64,000 bases of DNA from Salmonella enterica subsp. enterica serovar Typhimurium str. LT2 (lineage in GTDB: Bacteria > Pseudomonadota > Gammaproteobacteria > Enterobacterales > Enterobacteriaceae): contig NC_003197.2 in NCBI RefSeq assembly GCF_000006945.2, forward strand, positions 434,001 through 498,000. The letters are read 5' to 3'. The notes under the pieces are model-generated. The model was not told the DNA's origin, did not search any database, and saw only the letters and a program-made list of their open reading frames with translations. The position numbers and the translations under genes were made by a program. Position 1 is the stretch's first letter. Every line of letters starts with the position of its first letter. Of the stretch, positions 18,907 through 28,331 are shown one piece after another.

Positions 18907-19258
18907 GCAGTTAAGACGGGCTCGTTGAAACATTCAACGTTTGGTGGTTTTTTGTTCGCATGATTAGCCATAACTTTTTCATGAGAATGGTGTTTTATTC
19001 TGGTTGTAAATTTCATATCGCTATATTCATCTGGTTTTTAGATCCCACCTTGCTTTAAAACGTTATAAGCGTTTAAATTGCGCTTCAGGTGCTGTCATTA
19101 CGACTGCATTTGCGCGGTAAATCGAAAAACAATTCTTCGCCGCATCGGTCCGGGAGCTTTTCCCGCTGAAATTGATAAAAAACGCCGCTTTATAATCCTC
19201 CGGGAAAGGCAAAAATTTTAATGTTTACAACATCACCATCCACAGGCAGTAAGACTTT

Positions 19259-20578
19259 ATGACCCATCAGTTAAAATCGCGCGATATCATCGCCCTGGGC
19301 TTTATGACATTTGCGCTGTTCGTTGGCGCAGGCAATATTATCTTTCCTCCTATGGTCGGTTTGCAGGCGGGTGAACACGTCTGGACAGCCGCTATTGGCT
19401 TTCTGATTACCGCCGTAGGGCTACCGGTTCTTACTGTTGTGGCGCTGGCGAAAGTCGGCGGCGGCGTAGACAGCCTCAGTACGCCGATTGGTAAAGTGGC
19501 GGGACTCCTGCTGGCGACCGTTTGCTATCTGGCCGTCGGGCCGTTATTTGCGACGCCGCGTACCGCGACGGTGTCGTTTGAGGTCGGTATCGCTCCGTTG
19601 ACTGGCGATTCTGCAATGCCGTTGCTGATTTACAGCGTGGTCTATTTCGCTATCGTTATTCTGGTTTCCCTCTATCCGGGTAAGCTGCTGGATACGGTAG
19701 GGAATTTCCTGGCGCCGTTGAAAATTATTGCGCTGGTCATCCTGTCCGTCGCGGCTATCGTTTGGCCTGCCGGTCCAATCAGCAACGCCCTGGACGCTTA
19801 TCAGAATGCGGCCTTTTCTAACGGATTTGTGAACGGCTATCTGACGATGGATACGCTGGGCGCGATGGTGTTTGGTATCGTTATTGTGAACGCGGCGCGT
19901 TCTCGCGGCGTGACCGAAGCGCGCCTGTTGACGCGTTACACGGTCTGGGCCGGCCTGATGGCGGGCGTGGGGCTGACGCTGCTTTACCTTGCCTTGTTCC
20001 GCTTAGGTTCTGACAGCGCGACGCTGGTCGATCAGTCAGCGAACGGCGCGGCGATTCTTCATGCCTACGTTCAGCATACCTTTGGCGGCGCGGGAAGCTT
20101 CCTGCTGGCGGCGCTGATCTTTATCGCGTGTCTGGTGACGGCGGTGGGGCTGACCTGCGCCTGCGCTGAGTTTTTCGCGCAGTATATTCCGCTGTCTTAC
20201 CGCACGCTGGTCTTTATTCTCGGCGGCTTCTCTATGGTGGTGTCAAACCTCGGACTGAGCCATCTGATTCAAATCTCCATTCCGGTGCTGACGGCTATCT
20301 ATCCGCCGTGTATCGCACTGGTTGTATTAAGTTTTACCCGCTCATGGTGGCATAATTCCACCCGTATCATCGCGCCGGCCATGTTTATCAGTCTGCTTTT
20401 TGGTATCCTTGACGGCATCAAAGCATCTGCCTTCGGCGATATGCTGCCAGCCTGGAGTCAGCGTTTGCCGCTGGCGGAACAGGGACTGGCTTGGTTGATG
20501 CCAACGGTGGTGATGGTGATCCTGGCGATTATCTGGGATCGCGCGGCGGGTCGGCAGGTGACCTCCAGCGCTCACTAA
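19259..20578 (+). CDS. brnQ: Branched-chain amino acid transporter BrnQ
   Basis: The LIV-II system: sodium- or proton-coupled uptake of leucine, isoleucine and valine across the inner membrane. 439 residues with about 12 hydrophobic segments. The family N-terminus [20 protein letters not shown] and the downstream [13 protein letters not shown] are clear. It stands alone; a strong terminator at 20599-20629 separates it from proY. The long upstream region (about 350 bases) suggests regulation, but I see no attenuator-style leader peptide rich in branched-chain codons. Confidence 0.96.
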
Positions 20579-20598
20579 AATCGCTGACATATGTGTAC

Positions 20599-20629
20599 AC
20601 CACGGGGCTTAACGCCCCGTGGTTTTTTA
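20599..20629 (+). terminator. brnQ terminator
   Basis: ACCACGGGGC (20599-20608) and GCCCCGTGGT (20614-20623) form a perfect 10-bp GC-rich stem with a 5-base loop, followed by a T6 tract. A textbook intrinsic terminator. Confidence 0.95.
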
Positions 20630-20652
20630 TTGTGTTGATAGGTCAGAAATTG

Positions 20653-22023
20653 ATGGAAAGCAATAATAAGCTAAAGCGTGGGCTGAGCACCCGGCACATT
20701 CGCTTTATGGCATTAGGTTCGGCAATCGGCACCGGCCTGTTTTACGGCTCGGCGGACGCCATCAAAATGGCGGGGCCGAGCGTGCTGTTGGCCTATATTA
20801 TTGGCGGGGTCGCGGCATATATCATTATGCGCGCATTGGGGGAAATGTCCGTTCACAACCCTGCCGCCAGCTCATTTTCGCGCTATGCGCAGGAAAACCT
20901 CGGCCCGCTTGCGGGCTACATTACCGGCTGGACCTACTGTTTTGAGATCCTGATCGTCGCCATTGCCGACGTGACCGCGTTCGGCATTTACATGGGAGTC
21001 TGGTTCCCCGCCGTGCCGCACTGGATTTGGGTACTTAGCGTGGTGCTGATCATTTGCGCCATCAACCTGATGAGCGTCAAGGTGTTCGGCGAGCTGGAGT
21101 TTTGGTTCTCCTTCTTCAAAGTCGCCACCATTATTATCATGATTGTCGCGGGTATCGGCATCATTGTGTGGGGAATTGGCAACGGCGGGCAGCCGACCGG
21201 CATTCATAACCTGTGGAGCAACGGCGGCTTCTTCAGCAATGGCTGGTTGGGAATGATCATGTCGCTGCAAATGGTGATGTTCGCTTACGGCGGGATTGAG
21301 ATTATCGGTATCACCGCCGGGGAAGCGAAAGACCCGGAGAAATCCATTCCGCGCGCCATTAACTCAGTACCGATGCGTATCCTGGTATTTTATGTCGGCA
21401 CGCTGTTCGTCATTATGTCTATCTATCCGTGGAATCAGGTCGGCACAAACGGCAGTCCATTTGTGCTGACGTTCCAGCATATGGGGATTACCTTTGCCGC
21501 CAGCATTCTGAACTTTGTGGTATTGACCGCCTCGCTTTCCGCTATCAACTCCGATGTGTTTGGCGTAGGCCGTATGCTGCATGGTATGGCGGAGCAGGGG
21601 AGCGCGCCGAAAGTCTTTGCTAAAACGTCACGCCGTGGTATTCCGTGGGTCACTGTGCTGGTGATGACGATTGCGCTGCTGTTTGCGGTTTACCTGAACT
21701 ACATCATGCCGGAAAACGTCTTCCTGGTGATTGCTTCGCTGGCGACGTTTGCGACGGTATGGGTATGGATTATGATCCTGCTGTCGCAAATCGCCTTCCG
21801 TCGTCGTTTACCGCCGGAAGAGGTAAAAGCGCTGAAATTTAAGGTGCCGGGCGGTGTCGTAACGACGATAGCGGGTCTGATTTTCCTGGTCTTCATTATT
21901 GCGCTTATCGGCTACCATCCGGATACCCGCATCTCACTGTATGTGGGCTTCGCCTGGATAGTTCTGCTGTTGATTGGCTGGATATTTAAACGCCGTCGCG
22001 ACCGTCAATTGGCGCAGGCGTAG
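20653..22023 (+). CDS. proY: Proline-specific permease ProY
   Basis: 456-residue amino acid-polyamine-cation (APC) superfamily permease with 12 predicted membrane helices. The N-terminus KLKRGLSTRHIRFMALGSAI, then GTGLFYGSADAIKMAGPSVL, is characteristic of the ProY/AroP group. ProY was described in Salmonella as a cryptic proline transporter that works when overexpressed; the substrate assignment comes from that. The open frame extends back into brnQ, but the family start is ATG 20653 (MESNNKLKRG). Only a weak ribosome binding site is visible. Confidence 0.93.
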   Translation: MESNNKLKRGLSTRHIRFMALGSAIGTGLFYGSADAIKMAGPSVLLAYIIGGVAAYIIMRALGEMSVHNPAASSFSRYAQENLGPLAGYITGWTYCFEILIVAIADVTAFGIYMGVWFPAVPHWIWVLSVVLIICAINLMSVKVFGELEFWFSFFKVATIIIMIVAGIGIIVWGIGNGGQPTGIHNLWSNGGFFSNGWLGMIMSLQMVMFAYGGIEIIGITAGEAKDPEKSIPRAINSVPMRILVFYVGTLFVIMSIYPWNQVGTNGSPFVLTFQHMGITFAASILNFVVLTASLSAINSDVFGVGRMLHGMAEQGSAPKVFAKTSRRGIPWVTVLVMTIALLFAVYLNYIMPENVFLVIASLATFATVWVWIMILLSQIAFRRRLPPEEVKALKFKVPGGVVTTIAGLIFLVFIIALIGYHPDTRISLYVGFAWIVLLLIGWIFKRRRDRQLAQA

Positions 22024-22037
22024 TCGTTTTTCTCTGC

Positions 22038-22073
22038 CTTATCCGGTCTGCAGGCAACGGTAGACCGGATAAG
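22038..22073. repeat. Inverted repeat after proY
   Basis: CTTATCCGGTCT and AGACCGGATAAG are perfect 12-bp arms with a 12-base loop. The sequence family is REP-like (CTTATCCGG/CCGGATAAG). It may act as the proY 3'-end hairpin. Confidence 0.75.
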
Positions 22074-22096
22074 CGGAGCCGCTTCTCCTCCTGGAG

Positions 22097-22128
22097 CCTC
22101 CTCCCCTAATAAACCCCTGGATGATGAG
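22097..22128. promoter_or_regulatory. MalT box(es) upstream of malZ
   Basis: On the minus strand 22097-22106 reads GGGGAGGAGG, a perfect MalT box (GGGGAKGAGG). A weaker plus-strand site overlaps GGATGATGAG at about 22117-22128. malZ is a member of the MalT regulon in E. coli. Confidence 0.75.
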
Positions 22129-22184
22129 TTATCCTTTAAATCTCTGTGGCAAGGTGGCCCCATTTTCAGTAGAGGGGATACGAG

Positions 22185-24002
22185 ATGTTGAATGCCTGGC
22201 ACTTACCGGTTGCCCCATTTGTGAAGCAACATAACGATAAATTAACCATTACGCTGTGGCTGAGCGGAGAAAATCCGCCGTCTCGCGTGACGTTGCGCTC
22301 AGAATTCGATAATGAAGAAATCTCACTGGCGATGCGCAAACAGCGCCGCCAGCCGCAGCCGGGCGTGACGGCGTGGCGAGCGACGCTCAATATCGCGTTA
22401 GGGCAACCCCGTCGCCGTTACAGCTTTAAATTGCTTTGGCATGACCGCCAGCTTTGGTTTACGCCACAGGGATTTAGCCGTTTTCCGCCTGCGCGTCTGG
22501 AACAATTTGCGGTTGATGTGCCGGATAGCGGCCCGCAGTGGGTCGCCGATCAAATTTTTTATCAGATCTTCCCGGATCGTTTTGCCCGCAGCCAGTCTCG
22601 TGAAGCCGGGCAGGACCGGGTGTACTACCATCATGCCGCAGGTCAGGAGATTGTGCTGCGCGACTGGGACGATCCTTTAACCCCCCAGGCGGGCGGTTCC
22701 ACCTTTTACGGCGGCTGTCTGAATGGCATTTGTGAGAAGCTGCCGTATCTGAAAAAACTGGGCGTCACAGCGCTATATCTGAATCCGGTATTTACCGCGC
22801 CGAGCGTCCATAAGTACGATACGGAAGATTATCGCCATGTCGATCCGCAATTTGGCGGCGATCGGGCGCTGCTACGCCTGCGGCGTAAAACCCAGGTGCA
22901 GGGCATGAGGCTGGTGCTGGATGGCGTGTTTAATCATAGCGGCGACTCGCATGTGTGGTTTGACAGGCATAACCGCAGCACTGGCGGCGCGTGCCATCAC
23001 CCGGACTCGCCGTGGCGCGACTGGTACTCCTTTTCACCACAAGGCGTGGCGCTGGACTGGCTGGGTTATCCGAGCCTGCCGAAACTCGATTATCAATCAG
23101 AAACGCTGGTCGATGAGATCTATCGCGGTGAGGACAGTATCGTTCGTCACTGGCTAAAGGCTCCGTGGAATATGGACGGCTGGCGGCTGGATGTCGTACA
23201 TATGCTGGGCGAGGCGGGCGGGGCGCGTCATAATTTGCAGCACGTCGCCGGTATTACCCGGGCGGCAAAAGAGGCGCAGCCCGAAGCCTATATTGTGGGG
23301 GAACATTTCGGCGATGCGCGGCAGTGGCTACAGGCCGATGCGGAAGATGCCGCCATGAATTATCGCGGCTTCACCTTCCCGCTATGGGGATTTCTCGCCA
23401 ATACTGATATCGCTTACGAACCACAGCATATTGATGCCCGGACCTGTATCGCGTGGATGGATAACTACCGCGCCGGGCTGTCACATCAGCAACAACTGCG
23501 CATGTTTAATCAACTCGACAGCCATGATACTGCGCGCTTTAAAACTCTGCTGGGTAAAGACGCGGCGCGCCTGCCGCTGGCGGTGGTCTGGCTGTTTACC
23601 TGGCCCGGCGTGCCATGTATTTATTACGGCGATGAAGTCGGCGTGGACGGCGCAAATGACCCCATGTGCCGCAAACCGTTCCCATGGGATGAACGCAAGC
23701 AGGACGGCAACTTGCTGGCGCTGTACCAGCGTATGGCGAAACTGCGCCAGAGCAGTCTGGCGCTGCGTCGTGGCGGATGCCAGGCGCTGTATGCCGAAGG
23801 TGACGTAGTGGTATTCGTGCGAGTTTATCAGCAGCAGCGGGCGCTGGTGGCGATTAACCGGGGCGAGGCCTGTGAAGTGGCGCTGGAAGCGTTGCCGTTG
23901 CTGAACGTGGCCGGATGGCAATGTAAAACGGGAAGCGGTGATATCCGCGAGGGAAGACTTAGTTTACCCGCGATTTCCGCGACGGTATGGATGAATCGTT
24001 GA
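22185..24002 (+). CDS. malZ: Maltodextrin glucosidase MalZ
   Basis: 605-residue cytoplasmic glycoside hydrolase family 13 enzyme that removes glucose from the reducing end of maltodextrins. An N-terminal domain (1-120) precedes a (beta/alpha)8 barrel with the four GH13 regions: LVLDGVFNHSGD, WRLDVVHMLGEAGG (nucleophile Asp), VGEHFGDARQW (acid/base Glu) and NQLDSHDTARF. A C-terminal beta domain follows. The upstream MalT box fits maltotriose-dependent induction. ATG 22185 has AGGGGA about 10 bases upstream. A two-way terminator separates it from tsaA, which runs the other way. Confidence 0.96.
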   Translation: MLNAWHLPVAPFVKQHNDKLTITLWLSGENPPSRVTLRSEFDNEEISLAMRKQRRQPQPGVTAWRATLNIALGQPRRRYSFKLLWHDRQLWFTPQGFSRFPPARLEQFAVDVPDSGPQWVADQIFYQIFPDRFARSQSREAGQDRVYYHHAAGQEIVLRDWDDPLTPQAGGSTFYGGCLNGICEKLPYLKKLGVTALYLNPVFTAPSVHKYDTEDYRHVDPQFGGDRALLRLRRKTQVQGMRLVLDGVFNHSGDSHVWFDRHNRSTGGACHHPDSPWRDWYSFSPQGVALDWLGYPSLPKLDYQSETLVDEIYRGEDSIVRHWLKAPWNMDGWRLDVVHMLGEAGGARHNLQHVAGITRAAKEAQPEAYIVGEHFGDARQWLQADAEDAAMNYRGFTFPLWGFLANTDIAYEPQHIDARTCIAWMDNYRAGLSHQQQLRMFNQLDSHDTARFKTLLGKDAARLPLAVVWLFTWPGVPCIYYGDEVGVDGANDPMCRKPFPWDERKQDGNLLALYQRMAKLRQSSLALRRGGCQALYAEGDVVVFVRVYQQQRALVAINRGEACEVALEALPLLNVAGWQCKTGSGDIREGRLSLPAISATVWMNR

Positions 24003-24031
24003 GGCGAGGTGGTTCGTAACACCTTACGCAT

Positions 24032-24060
24032 AAAAAAGGCTCGCATTCGCGAGCCTTTTA
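24032..24060. terminator. Bidirectional terminator between malZ and tsaA
   Basis: AAAAAAGGCTCGC...GCGAGCCTTTT with a short ATTC loop. A-tract on one side and T-tract on the other, so it can terminate both converging genes. Confidence 0.92.
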
Positions 24061-24073
24061 TCAATGCACTGAC

Positions 24074-24676
24074 TTACAGGCTGGAAATGTTCTCAGCCAG
24101 GTATTTAGCCACGCCGTCCGGAGAGGCGTTCATGCCTTCTTTGCCTTTTTCCCACTGCGCCGGGCAGACATCACCGTGCTCTTCGTGGAACTGCAGCGCG
24201 TCGACCATACGCAGCATTTCGTCGATATTACGACCCAGCGGCAGATCGTTTACGACCTGGTGGCGAACAATACCGTTAGCGTCAATCAGGAAAGAGCCGC
24301 GCAGCGCAACGCCTTCGTCCGGGTGTTCGATACCGTAAGCTTTCTGAATTTCACGCTTCACGTCGGCGACCATTGCGTATTTCACCGGGCCAATGCCGCC
24401 TTTATCGACAGGGGTGTTACGCCATGCGTTGTGAACGAACTCAGAGTCGAAAGAAACGCCGACCACTTCAACGCCGCGCTTCTGGAATTCTTCATAACGT
24501 TTATCAAAGGCGATCAGCTCAGACGGGCAAACAAAAGTGAAGTCCATCGGCCAGAAGAACAGAACGGTCGTTTTACCATTGGTGTGCTGTTTGAAGTTGA
24601 ATTTATCAACAATCTCACCGCTACCCAGTACCGCCGCAGCGGTGAAATCCGGGGCCTGACGAGTAACCAGTACCAT
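24074..24676 (-). CDS. tsaA: Typical 2-Cys peroxiredoxin (AhpC/TSA family)
   Basis: 200 residues. Peroxiredoxins reduce hydrogen peroxide and organic peroxides using thiols. The peroxidatic Cys is at 50 (DFTFVCPSE) and the resolving Cys at 171 (GDVCPAQW), both in standard contexts. The catalytic Thr and Arg contexts (FFWPMDFTF, ALRGSFLID) are present. It is closer to eukaryote-like TSA peroxiredoxins than to E. coli AhpC by motif spacing. I recall it as tsaA in S. Typhimurium and absent from K-12 between malZ and acpH. Single gene; its promoter region 24677-24885 contains an OxyR-like half-match. Confidence 0.92.
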   Translation of the reverse strand: MVLVTRQAPDFTAAAVLGSGEIVDKFNFKQHTNGKTTVLFFWPMDFTFVCPSELIAFDKRYEEFQKRGVEVVGVSFDSEFVHNAWRNTPVDKGGIGPVKYAMVADVKREIQKAYGIEHPDEGVALRGSFLIDANGIVRHQVVNDLPLGRNIDEMLRMVDALQFHEEHGDVCPAQWEKGKEGMNASPDGVAKYLAENISSL

Positions 24677-24885
24677 AATAATTCTCCTGCAATATTAAGG
24701 GTTTTAGAACGCAACGCGGGCAGTATAGGGAGGGCGAAGCGACAAAACAATGCGGTCTTGACAATCAATGAGACAGCTTTTGCCTATCGATCGGGTCATT
24801 ATAAATCGTAATGATGACCCTTTTATGACAGCGAACGATCTTTCTGCCAACGGCGGATCTGACGCACGCCCTCGCTATCAGGCCG

Positions 24886-25467
24886 TCACAGCGCTTTGCG
24901 GGCGGCCTGTGCCATCATACGCGGATAAAAATGCCAGAAGCGCTCTTCTAACGCGTCGTAGTGCGCGTCCAGATCGTACCAGGAATCACGCAAGGCATCC
25001 AGCCGGGGACGGCGATTCGCCATGCCATTCAGCACGTTTTGAATGAAATCCATATCGCGATACCGCTCTAACCATTTTTCTGACCAAAGATAATCATTCA
25101 GGTTGACAAAGCGCGGCGGGGAGTCGGGCAGAATCGTCGCGACCTGCGCATGGGCGTAGCCGACAAACGCCTGAAGTGGAAAATCGGGAGAGATTTGCGT
25201 CCAGTGACGCGATAAAAAATGATCCCACATGACGTCCAGCGTAATGGGCGCCACGCGCCGCGTTTCATGGCGGAACCACTCTCGCGCCTCACGAACTTCC
25301 GGCAGGTTGTCGGTCATGACGTCAATACGCCGATGCATATAAATACCCTCTACCACGTCAGGAGGATAATGCGTTGCCGGGTTACCGCGGACAAAATCGG
25401 CCAGAAGATTACCGGAAAGCGAGCTGTCGGCAAGGTGCGCCAGATGCAGGTGAGCAAGAAAATTCAT
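24886..25467 (-). CDS. acpH: Acyl carrier protein phosphodiesterase AcpH
   Basis: 193 residues. Removes the 4'-phosphopantetheine group from holo-ACP; a divergent member of the HD hydrolase group. The N-terminus [20 protein letters not shown] and [11 protein letters not shown] match E. coli AcpH (YajB). Conserved His and Asp ([22 protein letters not shown]) fit metal binding. The frame extends six codons upstream, but the family start is ATG 25465-25467. Divergent from queA with a 93-base gap. Confidence 0.93.
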
Positions 25468-25560
25468 TATTGATTCTCTGTCCAAAAAGCGGGTAACGGT
25501 TGCAGCGGGAACGCCCCGGCACTAGACTACCCGCCTCTTATTTTAGTCTGAGTCAGAGTC

Positions 25561-26625
25561 ATGCGCGTTACCGATTTTTCCTTTGAACTACCCGAATCCC
25601 TGATTGCCCACTACCCACAGCCGGAACGCAGTCGCTGCCGTTTGCTGTCATTAGAGGGGCCGACGGGCGCGCTGACGCACGGTACTTTCACCGATCTGCT
25701 CGATAAGCTCAACCCTGGCGATTTGCTGGTCTTCAATAATACCCGCGTGATCCCGGCGCGGCTCTTTGGCCGTAAAGCCAGCGGCGGCAAGATAGAAGTG
25801 CTGGTCGAACGTATGCTCGATGATAAACGCATCCTGGCGCATATTCGCGCTTCTAAAGCGCCAAAACCGGGTACGGAACTGCTGCTGGGCGACGACGAAA
25901 GTATTCACGCGACCATGACCGCGCGTCACGGCGCTCTGTTTGAAGTTGAGTTTAATGACCCGCGTCCGGTGCTGGATATTCTTAACGCCATCGGCCATAT
26001 GCCGTTGCCGCCGTATATCGACCGTCCGGACGAGGACGCCGACCGCGAACTGTACCAGACGGTCTACAGTGAAAAACCGGGCGCCGTCGCCGCGCCGACC
26101 GCGGGGCTGCACTTTGATGAGCCGCTGCTGGCGGCGCTTCGTGAGAAAGGTGTCGAAATGGCGTTTGTTACGCTACACGTAGGCGCGGGCACTTTCCAGC
26201 CGGTGCGTGTCGATACCATTGAAGATCACATCATGCACTCCGAATATGCTGAGGTGCCGCAAGAGGTGGTCGACGCGGTGCTGGCGGCGAAAGCGCGCGG
26301 CAACCGCGTGATTGCTGTCGGCACCACCTCGGTACGCTCGCTGGAAAGCGCGGCGCAGGCGGCAAAAAGCGATTTGATAGAGCCGTTCTTCGGCGATACG
26401 CAAATCTTTATTTATCCAGGTTATCAATACAAAGTGATTGATGCGCTGATCACCAACTTCCATCTGCCGGAATCGACGTTGATTATGCTGGTTTCCGCAT
26501 TTGCCGGTTATCAACACACCATGAATGCCTATAAGACTGCGGTAGAACAAAAATATCGCTTTTTTAGCTACGGGGACGCGATGTTTATCACGTACAATCC
26601 GCAGGCTATTTCTGAGCGTCCGTAA
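25561..26625 (+). CDS. queA: S-adenosylmethionine:tRNA ribosyltransferase-isomerase QueA
   Basis: Transfers and rearranges the ribosyl part of SAM onto 7-aminomethyl-7-deazaguanine in tRNA, making epoxyqueuosine. 354 residues, close to E. coli (356). Conserved stretches include FELPESLIAHYP, VFNNTRVIPARLFG, GAVAAPTAGLHF, VTLHVGAGTFQPV and TNFHLPESTLIMLVSAFAG. First gene of the queA-tgt-yajC-secDF order. ATG 25561 matches the family start MRVTDFSFELP. The 196-base gap to tgt contains a structured repeat-like stretch. Confidence 0.97.
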   Translation: MRVTDFSFELPESLIAHYPQPERSRCRLLSLEGPTGALTHGTFTDLLDKLNPGDLLVFNNTRVIPARLFGRKASGGKIEVLVERMLDDKRILAHIRASKAPKPGTELLLGDDESIHATMTARHGALFEVEFNDPRPVLDILNAIGHMPLPPYIDRPDEDADRELYQTVYSEKPGAVAAPTAGLHFDEPLLAALREKGVEMAFVTLHVGAGTFQPVRVDTIEDHIMHSEYAEVPQEVVDAVLAAKARGNRVIAVGTTSVRSLESAAQAAKSDLIEPFFGDTQIFIYPGYQYKVIDALITNFHLPESTLIMLVSAFAGYQHTMNAYKTAVEQKYRFFSYGDAMFITYNPQAISERP

Positions 26626-26639
26626 GAAGGCTATCTCAC

Positions 26640-26760
26640 TTGCCATTTTGACGCCGGGCAGTGCTCGCCATCCTCACGTACTGCGTGTACGCTCCGGTGG
26701 CTGTGCGCTGGTCGACCCCAAACTGGCTGCGCCGATGACGTCTTCGGGAATTTATTAGCT
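26640..26760. repeat. Repeat-like structured intergenic stretch between queA and tgt
   Basis: The stretch contains GACGCCGGGCAGTGCTCGCC and TCCTCACGTACTGCGTGTAC, a GC-rich pattern with internal palindromes such as GTAC-TGC-GTGTAC. It resembles dispersed non-coding elements I recall from other enterobacterial intergenic regions, but I cannot name the family with confidence. No open frame with a ribosome binding site lies in it. Confidence 0.4.
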
Positions 26761-26821
26761 ATGGAATCATTCCGTAGCGAGTCGTTAAACGTCGGACTGT
26801 TTTTCTGACGCAGGAGTGATA

Positions 26822-27949
26822 ATGAAATTTGAGTTAGATACCACCGATGGTCGTGCGCGTCGCGGTCGTCTGGTGTTTGATCGTGGCGTAGTGGAAACGC
26901 CAGCCTTTATGCCTGTGGGTACTTACGGTACCGTGAAAGGCATGACGCCGGAAGAAGTGGAAGCGACCGGCGCGCAGATTATTCTCGGCAACACTTTCCA
27001 CCTGTGGCTGCGCCCGGGTCAGGAAATCATGAAGCTGCATGGCGATCTGCACGATTTTATGCAGTGGAAAGGGCCGATTCTCACCGATTCCGGCGGCTTC
27101 CAGGTCTTCAGCCTCGGCGATATTCGTAAGATTACCGAGCAAGGCGTGCACTTCCGTAACCCGATCAACGGCGATCCGATTTTCCTCGATCCGGAAAAGT
27201 CGATGGAGATCCAGTACGATCTCGGTTCCGATATCGTGATGATCTTTGATGAATGTACGCCGTACCCGGCAGACTGGGACTATGCTAAACGCTCGATGGA
27301 GATGTCGTTGCGTTGGGCGAAGCGTAGCCGCGACCGTTTTGATAGCCTTGGCAATAAGAATGCGCTTTTTGGCATCATTCAGGGCAGCGTTTACGAAGAT
27401 TTACGCGATATCTCGGTGAAAGGTCTGGTAGAGATTGGCTTTGATGGCTACGCTGTCGGCGGTTTGGCTGTCGGTGAGCCGAAAGCAGATATGCACCGCA
27501 TTCTGGAGCACGTTTGCCCGCAGATCCCGGCTGACAAACCGCGTTACCTGATGGGCGTGGGTAAACCGGAAGATCTGGTGGAAGGGGTGCGTCGCGGTAT
27601 TGATATGTTTGACTGTGTCATGCCAACGCGAAATGCCCGTAATGGTCATCTGTTTGTGACCGACGGCGTGGTGAAGATTCGTAATGCAAAGCATAAAAGC
27701 GACACCAGCCCGCTTGACGCCGAGTGCGATTGCTACACCTGTCGCAATTATTCACGCGCTTACTTGCATCATCTCGACCGTTGCAACGAAATATTAGGTG
27801 CGCGTCTCAATACCATTCATAACTTGCGTTACTACCAGCGTTTGATGGCGGGTTTACGCAAGGCTATTGAAGAGGGTAAATTAGAGAGCTTCGTAACCGA
27901 GTTTTACCAACGTCAGGGGCGACCCGTTCCACCTTTGAACGTTGATTAA
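26822..27949 (+). CDS. tgt: tRNA-guanine transglycosylase
   Basis: Swaps guanine-34 of GUN-anticodon tRNAs for preQ1, the first tRNA step to queuosine. 375 residues. The [12 protein letters not shown] loop contains the general base/nucleophile Asp, and [13 protein letters not shown] carries the second catalytic Asp. The zinc site is [11 protein letters not shown]...HHLDRC (three Cys and one His near residues 302-333). I use ATG 26822 ([15 protein letters not shown]) because GGAG sits 7-10 bases before it and E. coli starts here; 26816 adds two residues. yajC follows 22 bases later. Confidence 0.97.
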
Positions 27950-27971
27950 TTTTAATAATGAGGGAATTTGA

Positions 27972-28304
27972 ATGAGCTTTTTTATTTCTGATGCGGTAGC
28001 GGCAACAGGTGCTCCAGCGCAGGGCAGCCCGATGTCTCTGATTTTAATGCTGGTGGTGTTTGGTCTGATTTTCTATTTCATGATCCTGCGCCCGCAGCAG
28101 AAGCGCACCAAAGAGCACAAAAAGCTGATGGACTCCATTGCGAAAGGTGATGAAGTTCTGACGAATGGCGGTCTGGTCGGTCGAGTGACCAAAGTAGCGG
28201 AAGCCGGCTACATTGCCATCGCGCTGAATGACACCACGGAAGTGGTTATCAAACGTGACTTCGTAGCTGCCGTTCTGCCGAAAGGCACCATGAAGGCGCT
28301 GTAA
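27972..28304 (+). CDS. yajC: Sec translocase accessory subunit YajC
   Basis: A 110-residue single-span inner-membrane protein of the SecDF-YajC complex, which assists protein export and membrane insertion. The membrane helix spans roughly residues 20-40 (SLILMLVVFGLIFYFMILRP), followed by the conserved QQKRTKEHKKLMDSIAKGDEV cytoplasmic part. GAGGGA before ATG 27972 is a good ribosome binding site. It lies 22 bases after tgt and 27 before secD, in the same unit. Confidence 0.97.
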   Translation: MSFFISDAVAATGAPAQGSPMSLILMLVVFGLIFYFMILRPQQKRTKEHKKLMDSIAKGDEVLTNGGLVGRVTKVAEAGYIAIALNDTTEVVIKRDFVAAVLPKGTMKAL

Positions 28305-28331
28305 TATTTCGTTTTCCCAAAGGGAACTGCC

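Noticed and set aside
18907..19258. Leader-peptide attenuator for brnQ
   Set aside because: No short frame rich in Leu, Ile or Val codons followed by alternative hairpins was found in the leader.
24176..24811. 211-codon plus-strand frame opposite tsaA
   Set aside because: The reverse strand encodes a perfect peroxiredoxin. This frame has no recognisable motif.
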